Source: an uncultured Eubacteriales bacterium
Lineage (GTDB): Bacteria > Bacillota > Clostridia > Lachnospirales > Lachnospiraceae
NCBI GenBank assembly: GCA_902772745.1
Contig: CACYBV010000262.1
Coordinates: forward strand, 1-9,916
Length of the DNA stretch: 9,916 bases
Direction of reading: 5' to 3'
Position 1 is the first letter of the stretch. The number at the start of each line of letters is the position of its first letter. A program made the position numbers and the translations under genes. Under the pieces are notes generated by a model. That model saw nothing but the letters and a program-made list of their open reading frames with translations. It made no database searches and was not told where the DNA came from. Shown piece after piece: positions 1 to 6,496 of this stretch.

Positions 1-1280
1 ATCTCCGATCGCCCGCTGACCTGCCACAGACCGGTTAGTCCCGGCTTCATCGAGAGCCGGCGCTTATGGTGTTCCTCGTATTTCAGGAACTCATCCACGG
101 TCGGCGGCCGTGTTCCGATCAGGCTCATATCCCCTTTTAGGATGTTGAAAAACTGCGGAAATTCGTCAAGGCTTGTCCTCCGCAGAAAATGCCCGATCGG
201 GGTTACCCGGGGGTCATCGGTCAGTTTGAACATCTGGCCCGAAACCTCGTTCTGCTGGAGAAGTTCCTGCTTTTTTTCCTCGGCATCCGTCACCATGGAA
301 CGGAACTTGTACATGATAAAAAACCGTCCGTTCCTGCCGACGCGCTTCTGTCTGAAAAGGACCGGGCCTTTGGAAGACAGTTTAATCAGCGGACCGAGAA
401 TCACAAAAAGGAGCATCGCAAAAATGCTTCCGATAAAGCCCGATACGATATCCACGATCCGTTTCAGCATCATCTGCTGCGAATTCTGCACTGCCCGCGA
501 GAAGGTCATCGCCGGATATCCGCCAACGACCGACGCGCTTGCGATATAATCATGCGCGCTGTCGATGTCCGACAGGATCATGCTGACGACAATGCCCATC
601 GATTCGAATTCGTCCAGGTACTGACGCATTTTCCGCTCGTCATGATCCGGCAGAAACAGGACCGCCTCATCGACAATCTGTTCCCTGGCATAAACGAACA
701 TGTCCGTAAGGTCCGATACCACCGGCACATCGAGAATCTTTTCGCCCTGTTCAAACGCTTCCGTACAGGCCACGGCGGTCACACGGCGGTAAGACGCGGG
801 ATTGCTGTTAAAATTCCGGATAAACTCTTCCGCGTGCACACGGTCGGTGCAAAGAAGGATCCGGTCGGACTGATGTCCCGCGCGCTGAAGAAGTATCTTC
901 TTCAGCAGAATCCGTGCCAGGAAATCCAGGACAAAGTACAGGACAACCGTAAAGAGCGTGACCATTCGGGAAACATCATCAACCGCATGGATGACAAAAA
1001 TCAAAAATGACAGGATCAGCGAAAAGAAGATCACATTCCGTATGCATGCGGCGAATTCATCCGGCGTCTTTCTCCGCAGGAATTTTGTATTGCTGCTCAG
1101 GAAGATTTCCACAATGAGAAGCGACAGGTAATGAACAATAAGTGCGGTCAGGCCATTCTCACTGGCCCTTCCGCGGACGAAACGGTAGAGGAAGAAGGCA
1201 GCAAAATAAGCGCCTGTCAGTACAAGACAGTCGACTATGAAAATATAAACAGTGATCAGTCCGCCTTTTCTCTCCAGCAT
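1..1280 (-). CDS. Polyprenyl-phosphate sugar-1-phosphate transferase (exopolysaccharide initiation), C-terminus cut by window edge
   Basis: The frame reads without a stop for 426 codons from the ATG at 1278-1280 to the left edge, so the last few dozen residues are missing. The family moves a sugar 1-phosphate from a nucleotide sugar to undecaprenyl phosphate at the inner membrane face, the first step of exopolysaccharide or capsule synthesis. About four hydrophobic segments lie at residues 8-35, 45-62, 80-100 and 105-125. A soluble CoA-binding-like region follows (about 138-250), then a membrane anchor at 275-300. The catalytic domain starts at KRIVDIVSG (273-281), with GPVLFRQKRVG (305-315), KFRSM (325-329), the catalytic Asp-Glu pair in SLDEFPQ (D372, E373), GTRPP (389-393) and KPGLTGLWQVSGR (412-424). 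A TAA lies six codons upstream in frame, so this is the only ATG start; AAAGGA sits about 14 nt upstream, rather far. The sugar donor cannot be read. It begins 55 bp after araD and may open a glycan cluster to the left. Confidence 0.93.
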   Translation of the reverse strand, partial: MLERKGGLITVYIFIVDCLVLTGAYFAAFFLYRFVRGRASENGLTALIVHYLSLLIVEIFLSSNTKFLRRKTPDEFAACIRNVIFFSLILSFLIFVIHAVDDVSRMVTLFTVVLYFVLDFLARILLKKILLQRAGHQSDRILLCTDRVHAEEFIRNFNSNPASYRRVTAVACTEAFEQGEKILDVPVVSDLTDMFVYAREQIVDEAVLFLPDHDERKMRQYLDEFESMGIVVSMILSDIDSAHDYIASASVVGGYPAMTFSRAVQNSQQMMLKRIVDIVSGFIGSIFAMLLFVILGPLIKLSSKGPVLFRQKRVGRNGRFFIMYKFRSMVTDAEEKKQELLQQNEVSGQMFKLTDDPRVTPIGHFLRRTSLDEFPQFFNILKGDMSLIGTRPPTVDEFLKYEEHHKRRLSMKPGLTGLWQVSGRSE

Positions 1281-1335
1281 GATCCGATATTCAGTCCTTT
1301 ATGATTCAGCTTTTCATAAAAGCCGCTGTTCCTGT

Positions 1336-2040
1336 TCAGTGGTCCTCTCCGCTTCCCTGTCCGTAGTATGCGTTCGCACCGTGTTTTCTCAGATAATGCT
1401 TGTCGAGAAGGTACTGCGGGACACGGTCCGCACGCGGATTCAGGGTCAGGGTCTTGTAAGCCATCTCCGCGACCTTTTCCAGAACAACTGCGTTGTAAAC
1501 CGCGCCTTTCGCAGACTTCCCCCAGGAGAAGGGGCCGTGGTTCTTGACGACGATTCCCGGAACCGCCATCGGATCCGAGTCCGCTATGGTTTCGACGATC
1601 ACATTTCCGGTATTGAGTTCATACCCGGCGTCGATTTCTTCCGCCGTGAGCGGCCTCGTACAGGGGATGTCGCCGTAGAAATAGTCCGCATGCGTCGTTC
1701 CGAGCGCCGGGATCTTCATCCCGGCCTGCGCGAATGTCACCGCCCAGACCGAATGAGTATGAACGATTCCGCCGACCGCCGGGTACTTTTTATACAGCAC
1801 AAGGTGCGTCGCGGTGTCGGACGAAGGCTTGTAGGGTCCTTCCACGATATTCCCGTCAAGGTCCACGACTGTCATGTTGTCCGGCGAAAGCTTATCGTAG
1901 TCCACTCCGCTCGGCTTGATCACGACAAGCCCCGATTCGCGGTCGATTCCGCTGACATTGCCCCAGGTATAGATCACAAGGCCTTTTTCCAAAAGTTCCA
2001 TATTGGCTTCATATACTTCTTTTTTCAGGGTTTCCAGCAT
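1336..2040 (-). CDS. araD: L-ribulose-5-phosphate 4-epimerase
   Basis: A complete 234-residue class II aldolase/epimerase, close to the 231 residues of E. coli AraD. It converts L-ribulose 5-phosphate to D-xylulose 5-phosphate by retro-aldol cleavage in the cytoplasm, feeding the pentose phosphate pathway. Visible active-site elements are K42 in KPSG, SSDT with D75, the zinc ligands H94 and H96 in HTHS and H168 in NHGPFSWG, D119 in HADYFYGD, and the C-terminal Tyr in AYYGQ (225-226). These match E. coli K42, D76, H95, H97, H171, D120 and Y229 with small offsets. The start is fixed by AAAGGAG just upstream, which overlaps the TAA of the kinase gene, so the two are probably translationally coupled. 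The paralogues UlaF and SgbE share the fold and motifs, but the kinase neighbour favours an arabinose or ribulose role. Confidence 0.95.
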   Translation of the reverse strand: MLETLKKEVYEANMELLEKGLVIYTWGNVSGIDRESGLVVIKPSGVDYDKLSPDNMTVVDLDGNIVEGPYKPSSDTATHLVLYKKYPAVGGIVHTHSVWAVTFAQAGMKIPALGTTHADYFYGDIPCTRPLTAEEIDAGYELNTGNVIVETIADSDPMAVPGIVVKNHGPFSWGKSAKGAVYNAVVLEKVAEMAYKTLTLNPRADRVPQYLLDKHYLRKHGANAYYGQGSGEDH

Positions 2041-2051
2041 TTTTTTCTCCT

Positions 2052-3641
2052 TTACAGCTTCTCCACCGCCGCTTTTTCCGCTGCAAGACCGGCCCTGTAC
2101 TTCTCGAGGAAGCGGTCAAAGCCTTCCACGCCCACACGATCCGGGAAGAGCGTCTCGCCCTTATCACCATGGAATACCTTCTCGGAAAGGAAGTGCGGGA
2201 ATGTTTCGTCCTGATCGCGGTTGACCATGTAGGAAGCGATCAGCGCCATGCCCCAGGGACCGCCCTCTCCGGCGGTCGTCATCACGGCGACCGGCGCGTT
2301 CAGAGCGTCCGCCAAAAACTGCTGTGCGACACCTTTGGTCTTGAAAATACCGCCGTGGCCGAACAGCGTGTCGACGCCGACATGCTCCTTCTTCATCAGG
2401 ATATCGTTGCCGATCTTCAGCGTCGCAAAAGCGCTGTAGATATTGGCGCGCATGAAATTCGCAAGCGAGAAATCCGCTTCCGGCGTACGGACGATCATCG
2501 GGCGGCCTTCATCGAGACCGGTGATGACTTCTCCGGACACATAGTTGTAAGCCATAACGCCGCCGCAGTCCGGATCTCCCTTCAGCGCTTCGTTGTAGAG
2601 CTTTCCGTAAAGCTCGTTCATATCAGCTTTGACGCCCATAAGTTCCAGGTTTTCCCTGAAAAGCTTCACCCAGGCGTTCAGGTCAGAGGTGCAGTTCGAG
2701 CAGTGCACCATCGCAACGGGAGATCCGTCCGGCGTCGTCACCATGTCGATCTCTTCATAATAATCCGACAGCGGCTTTTCGAGAACGATCATGGAGAATA
2801 CAGAAGTTCCTGCGGAAACATTTCCCGTCCGCTTCAGTACGGAATTCGTCGCCGCCATACCGGTTCCGGCGTCTCCTTCCGGCGGGCAGACCGGGATGCC
2901 GGGTCTGATGTGGCCCGTAGGATCCAGAAGCTTCGCACCTTCTTTCGTAAGATATCCGCCGATATCGCCGCAGTTTAAGACCTTGGGAAGAACGTCGCGG
3001 ACTTTCTTTGTGAAGCCGGCCTTTTCCGAAAGTTCATCAAAGATGTCGACCATCTTCTGGTCGTAATCCATCGTCTCCGAATCCAGCGGAATGATGCCCG
3101 AGCCTTCACCGAGGCCGACGACCTTCTCGCCGGTCATCATATAATGCACATATCCTGCAAGCGTGTCGACAAAATCGATTTCCGGAACATGCGGCTCCTT
3201 CGAAAGGATCGCCTGCCGAAGGTGTGCGATCGTCCAGCGCTGCGGAATGTTGAAGCGGAACAGCTCCGAAAGCTCGGCAGCCGCTTCTCCCGTGGTCTGG
3301 TTCCGCCAGGTACGGAACGGAACCAGCAGCTTTCCGTCTTTATCAAATGCCATGTAGCCGTGCATCATCGCGGAGAAGCCCATGGCCTTCATGGTTTCAA
3401 GCTCGACGCCGTACTTTTCGAAAACGTCCGCCCGCAGGTTTTTAATGCAGTCCTGAAGACCGTCCCAGATGTCCTGAAGGGAATAAGTCCAGTAGCCGCC
3501 TTCATAACGGTTCTCCCAGACATGATCGCCCTGAGCGATCACGTTATGATCCTGATCCACCAGCACGGCCTTGATTCTCGTCGAGCCGAATTCACAGCCC
3601 ATAACCGCCTGCCCGTCTTCGATAAACTTTCTGTAATCCAT
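2052..3641 (-). CDS. FGGY-family carbohydrate kinase, probable L-ribulokinase (AraK-like)
   Basis: A complete 529-residue sugar kinase with two actin-like domains. The N-terminal phosphate loop is MGCEFGSTRIKAVLVD (14-29), the general base is D257 in PPEGDAGTG, SAGTS lies at 276-280 and the adenosine-binding GHGG at 428-431. Two family positions differ: the usual acidic residue of GxDxGT is E17, and the sugar-site segment reads TWRNQTT (111-117) where WxDxR is usual. It does not look like E. coli AraB; the neighbour araD only 11 bp downstream suggests it phosphorylates L-ribulose, like the non-orthologous AraK ribulokinase described in Clostridium acetobutylicum. General annotation might call it xylulokinase, and xylulose or another ketose remains possible. 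The ATG follows a G-rich AGGGGGG site about five bases upstream. No sigma-A promoter was recognisable in the 140 bp ahead, which hold inverted repeats instead. Kinase function is near certain; the substrate is inferred from context. Confidence 0.9.
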   Translation of the reverse strand: MDYRKFIEDGQAVMGCEFGSTRIKAVLVDQDHNVIAQGDHVWENRYEGGYWTYSLQDIWDGLQDCIKNLRADVFEKYGVELETMKAMGFSAMMHGYMAFDKDGKLLVPFRTWRNQTTGEAAAELSELFRFNIPQRWTIAHLRQAILSKEPHVPEIDFVDTLAGYVHYMMTGEKVVGLGEGSGIIPLDSETMDYDQKMVDIFDELSEKAGFTKKVRDVLPKVLNCGDIGGYLTKEGAKLLDPTGHIRPGIPVCPPEGDAGTGMAATNSVLKRTGNVSAGTSVFSMIVLEKPLSDYYEEIDMVTTPDGSPVAMVHCSNCTSDLNAWVKLFRENLELMGVKADMNELYGKLYNEALKGDPDCGGVMAYNYVSGEVITGLDEGRPMIVRTPEADFSLANFMRANIYSAFATLKIGNDILMKKEHVGVDTLFGHGGIFKTKGVAQQFLADALNAPVAVMTTAGEGGPWGMALIASYMVNRDQDETFPHFLSEKVFHGDKGETLFPDRVGVEGFDRFLEKYRAGLAAEKAAVEKL

Positions 3642-3674
3642 GGTATCCCCCCTGTACTGATTTCAAATCCTTAT

Positions 3675-3763
3675 GGGATTCCCGACTTCGCTTCGTTCCG
3701 CACGATATGACACACCCCTGGATGTCATCCCGGGCTGGGACGCAGTCCGAGTCGAGGGATCCC
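3675..3763. repeat. Inverted pair of dispersed GTCATCCCG-type repeats between aspS and the sugar kinase
   Basis: Two copies of one roughly 40-bp element face each other. On the plus strand 3675-3712 begins GGGATTCCCGACTTCG and ends ATGACA, while 3723-3763 begins TGTCATCCCGGGC and ends GAGGGATCCC. Their outer and inner ends are complementary, so the transcript could fold into a long imperfect hairpin with a ten-base loop. There is no uridine tract, so it is not a standard terminator. Short GTCATCCCGAGC...GGGATCCC repeats are scattered between genes in many bacterial genomes. This pair fills most of the 140-bp gap (3642-3781); the rest shows no clear promoter. Confidence 0.75.
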
Positions 3764-3781
3764 ATCACTTTGCCGGTTTTC

Positions 3782-5116
3782 TTACGGTGTCAGCCTCTTC
3801 GGACTCCGGAACAGGAACATCGCCTCGTTGATGTGAAGTCCGCACAGAAGCATGGTCAAGCGGTCCACGCCCAGGCCGAAGCCTCCGTGAGGCGGGCAGC
3901 CGTATTTGAAGAACTCAAGGTAGAACTCAACGTCGTCCTTAAGCCCTTTCTCTTCCGCCTGCGCTTTCAGGATTTCATAGCGGTGCTCACGCTGCGCACC
4001 GGTCGTAATCTCCGTTCCGCGCCAGATGAGGTCGTAGCCCTGCGGGACTCCGTTTTCATCCCGCATATGGTAAAATGCGCGCTTCTCTGCGCTGTAATCC
4101 GTCACAAACAGGAATTCATGATCGAAATGCTTCTTCGTCCACTCGTAGCTCAGGCGCTCGGCGTCGGTTGTAAGATCGCCCTTTTCGGAATCCGGAACCG
4201 TATAGCCGTAATCTTCCTCGAGGCCCCTGTAAAGTTCGGCAAGCGTTACCACCGGGAACGGAGTCTCGGGTACAATCACGGGAAGACCGAAACATTCCTC
4301 GACCGCATCACCGTACTGTGCCTTCACTTCCTGAAGCATATATTTCAGCATCTCCTCTTCCATCTTCATCACGTCGCGGAAGGAAGTGATGTAGCTGAAC
4401 TCCAGGTCGAAGCCGGTGAATTCCGTCGTATGCTTCGAAGTATAACTCTTCTCCGCGCGGAACACCGGTCCGCACTCGAAAATCCGGTCGAATCCGGCCG
4501 CCATCGCCATCTGTTTATAAAACTGCGGGCTCTGTGCAAGGTAGGCATTGCGGTCAAAGTACTTCACTTCGAAGACTTCGGAGCCGGACTCGCTGGCCGC
4601 GCCGATCAGCTTCGGCGTATGGATCTCAATGAAGTTCCGCTCAAGAAGGAAATCCCTGAGCGCCCTGCTCATCACGGTCTGCACCTTGAACAGCAGCTGG
4701 TTTTTGTCGGTCCGGAGGTCAATCCAGCGGAAATCCAGACGGTCGTCGATACCGGAGCGGGGAACGCCGGGACGCTTCTTTGTCGCCGGGATTTCCTCGC
4801 GCTGGATCGGCAGCGCCGACGCGATCGACTCCACCTTCACGGAAGACGGAATCATCTCGAGGCCGTTCAGCTTGACGTATTCGCTTTCAAAAACCGTCCC
4901 TGTGACCGAGATCACCGAGTCCCCGGTCAGGGGCTCGATCGCCTCTGCGATTTCCGGGAGTTTTTCCTTTTCCACCGTGATCTGCAGCTTTCCCGTGATG
5001 TCCTTCAGTACAATGAAGGCCATCGATTTGCCGTTCCTGAAATTCTCCACAAAACCCTGCACAAGGATTTCTTCATTGAGATGCTCTCGCACATCTTTGA
5101 GGTATACTCTGTTCAT
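3782..5116 (-). CDS. aspS: Archaeal/eukaryotic-type aspartyl-tRNA synthetase (AspRS2, probable aspartate--tRNA(Asn) ligase)
   Basis: A complete 444-residue class IIb aminoacyl-tRNA synthetase that charges tRNA with aspartate. An N-terminal OB-fold anticodon domain (about 1-105) precedes the catalytic core, with IHTPKL (165-170), AYLAQSPQFYKQM (191-203), motif 2 FRAE (219-222), a Gly-rich FKYGCPPHGGFGLGVDRL block including motif 3 (403-420), and the C-terminal SPKRLTP. The lack of the long bacterial insertion domain, the YDLIWRGTEITTGAQR block (361-376) and this C-terminus mark the archaeal type, not bacterial AspRS or AsnRS. In bacteria this second AspRS is usually non-discriminating and makes Asp-tRNA(Asn) for the GatCAB amidotransferase. 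An in-frame ATG at 5236 would add 40 residues encoded by repeat DNA. I prefer the ATG at 5114-5116, which has AGGAG (5123-5127) six bases upstream and starts the normal MNRVYLKDV N-terminus. It probably lies in one unit with murE and hisS. Confidence 0.92.
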   Translation of the reverse strand: MNRVYLKDVREHLNEEILVQGFVENFRNGKSMAFIVLKDITGKLQITVEKEKLPEIAEAIEPLTGDSVISVTGTVFESEYVKLNGLEMIPSSVKVESIASALPIQREEIPATKKRPGVPRSGIDDRLDFRWIDLRTDKNQLLFKVQTVMSRALRDFLLERNFIEIHTPKLIGAASESGSEVFEVKYFDRNAYLAQSPQFYKQMAMAAGFDRIFECGPVFRAEKSYTSKHTTEFTGFDLEFSYITSFRDVMKMEEEMLKYMLQEVKAQYGDAVEECFGLPVIVPETPFPVVTLAELYRGLEEDYGYTVPDSEKGDLTTDAERLSYEWTKKHFDHEFLFVTDYSAEKRAFYHMRDENGVPQGYDLIWRGTEITTGAQREHRYEILKAQAEEKGLKDDVEFYLEFFKYGCPPHGGFGLGVDRLTMLLCGLHINEAMFLFRSPKRLTP

Positions 5117-5122
5117 GTTCTT

Positions 5123-5127
5123 CTCCT
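5123..5127 (-). promoter_or_regulatory. Ribosome binding site that decides the aspS start
   Basis: AGGAG on the minus strand, six bases before the ATG at 5114-5116. It supports the shorter AspRS over the in-frame ATG at 5236, which would translate the repeat region. Confidence 0.8.
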
Positions 5128-5137
5128 GTTTATTTAC

Positions 5138-5208
5138 TGTCATCCCGGACGGGATGTCTCGGCTCCGCTTCGCCCGGCATGACGCATGGTTTTCTGTCAT
5201 CCCGGGCA
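5138..5208. repeat. Dispersed GTCATCCCG-type inverted repeat plus a partial copy between hisS and aspS
   Basis: On the plus strand TGTCATCCCGGACGGG begins at 5138, and CGCCCGGCATGACG closes the element near 5184, so the ends are inverted (GTCATcCCGG against CCGGcATGAC). The middle holds CTCCGCTTCGCC. A partial second copy, TGTCATCCCGGGC, lies at 5195-5207. The element belongs to the same family as the pair at 3675-3763. It occupies most of the 120-bp gap (5117-5236) and has no T-tract. Confidence 0.7.
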
Positions 5209-5236
5209 AACGCATTGTTCCCTCACGGGTTATCAT

Positions 5237-6496
5237 TCACTCCAGCGGTCTTTCGTAAATGTCTATGATCTCCTGATACCCTTCGGCCGCGAGCTGCTCT
5301 TTCTGGAAGCGTCTGTTCTTGGCCATCGCCGTCACCAGAACCTGCTTTCCCTCCTTCCTGAGCTCCCGCGCGCGAAGGAAAGCTTCTTCCGTCTTTTCCG
5401 GCGAGAGGTTCTTTTCAAGAAGAATCGCCGTCCGTGCTTTCGAACCCGGAACCCGGTATCCCTGATCGACAAGGATCGAAATGATCCGCTCAAATCCGAT
5501 TGAAAATCCGCAGGCCGGTACGTTCTGTCCGAGGAACTTCCCTACCATCTCGTCGTAACGGCCGCCGCCGCCGACGGAAGAGCCGAATTCCGGGACGGAT
5601 ATCTCGAAAATCGGTCCCGTATAATAGCCCATGCCGCGCACCAGCGTCGGGTCAAACACCAGCTCGAAATCGCAGTCCTTCGCCGCGCCTACGATCCGGA
5701 AGATCTCCGAAAGGTTCTCCGAAACCCCCTCAGGAAGCGCGTCTTTGAGCGCATCCCTTACCGCGAGCACGGCGTCCGTGCCGGTTTTTCCTTCGCAGAC
5801 AGAAAAAAGCGCAAGATACCGGTCCGCAGACTCCTCGGAAAAGCCCGAAGAGACAAGTTCTTCCCGGACGCCGCCGATTCCGATCTTGTCCATCTTGTCG
5901 AGCGTAATGAACACTTCATCTACCCGGTCTTCCGGGAAGCCGGCGTATCCGGCCATCGCACGAAGAAGCCTCCGGTCGTTGATGCGGATCTCAAAACCCT
6001 TGAATCCGATCTTCCGAAGAAGCGTCGTTGTCGCGAGAATCAGCTCGATTTCGCAGAGGTTTGACGCATCCCCGAGAATATCAATGTCGCACTGGTAAAA
6101 CTGGCGGAAACGGCCCTTCTGCGGCCTGTCGGCGCGGAATACGGGGCCGATCTGCAGCGCCTTGAAGGGTTTCGGAAGTTCCGCCTGGTGATTGGCATAG
6201 AAACGCGCGAGCGGCATCGTAAGATCATAGCGAAGTCCCGAATCCGCAAGCTCGTTTTCCGTCTTACCGTTTTCGATCTTAAGCTTCTCGCCGCGCTTCA
6301 TGATCTTGAATACCAGTTTCTCGTTTTCGCCGCCCTGCTTTCCCGAGAGATTCTCGATCGATTCGACGCAGGGAGTCTCCATCGGCGTGAAACCGAAAGC
6401 CTTATAGGTTTCCTTGACGAGTCCGATCACATAGTCACGGATCTCCATTTCGGTGGGAAGGATATCCCGCATGCCGTTGACTGGTTTTTTATTCAT
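5237..6496 (-). CDS. hisS: Histidyl-tRNA synthetase
   Basis: A complete 419-residue class II synthetase, the usual bacterial HisRS length, which attaches histidine to tRNA(His) in the cytoplasm. The N-terminus has GMRDILP (8-14). Motif 2 is QIGPVFRADRPQKGRFR (115-131), the histidine-specific active-site Arg is R287 in LVRGMGYYTG, followed by the SSVGGGGRYDE loop (306-316), and motif 3 is GFSIGFERI (330-338). The C-terminal part from about residue 354 is the anticodon-binding domain. The intact catalytic Arg and the anticodon domain argue against the regulatory paralogue HisZ. The ATG overlaps the TGA of murE in an ATGA arrangement, and GAGGAG (6505-6510) lies inside the 3' end of murE, so the two genes are almost certainly cotranscribed and translationally coupled. 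The next gene, aspS, follows after 120 bp. Confidence 0.97.
   Translation of the reverse strand: MNKKPVNGMRDILPTEMEIRDYVIGLVKETYKAFGFTPMETPCVESIENLSGKQGGENEKLVFKIMKRGEKLKIENGKTENELADSGLRYDLTMPLARFYANHQAELPKPFKALQIGPVFRADRPQKGRFRQFYQCDIDILGDASNLCEIELILATTTLLRKIGFKGFEIRINDRRLLRAMAGYAGFPEDRVDEVFITLDKMDKIGIGGVREELVSSGFSEESADRYLALFSVCEGKTGTDAVLAVRDALKDALPEGVSENLSEIFRIVGAAKDCDFELVFDPTLVRGMGYYTGPIFEISVPEFGSSVGGGGRYDEMVGKFLGQNVPACGFSIGFERIISILVDQGYRVPGSKARTAILLEKNLSPEKTEEAFLRARELRKEGKQVLVTAMAKNRRFQKEQLAAEGYQEIIDIYERPLE

Noticed and set aside
1307..1325. Hairpin GCTTTT-CAT-AAAAGC between araD and the sugar transferase as a terminator
   Set aside because: The stem is AT-rich and short and is not followed by a T-run on the minus strand.
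1252..2978. Plus-strand frames opposite araD and the sugar kinase
   Set aside because: They are shadows of two well-supported minus-strand genes and carry no domains.
3707..5182. Plus-strand open frame of 491 codons
   Set aside because: It lies opposite the clearly recognisable aspS gene; the protein matches no family I know and is typical antisense read-through in GC-rich DNA.
5117..5236. N-terminal extension of AspRS from an ATG at 5236
   Set aside because: The extra 40 codons are repeat DNA, while AGGAG and the family-typical N-terminus support the ATG at 5114-5116.
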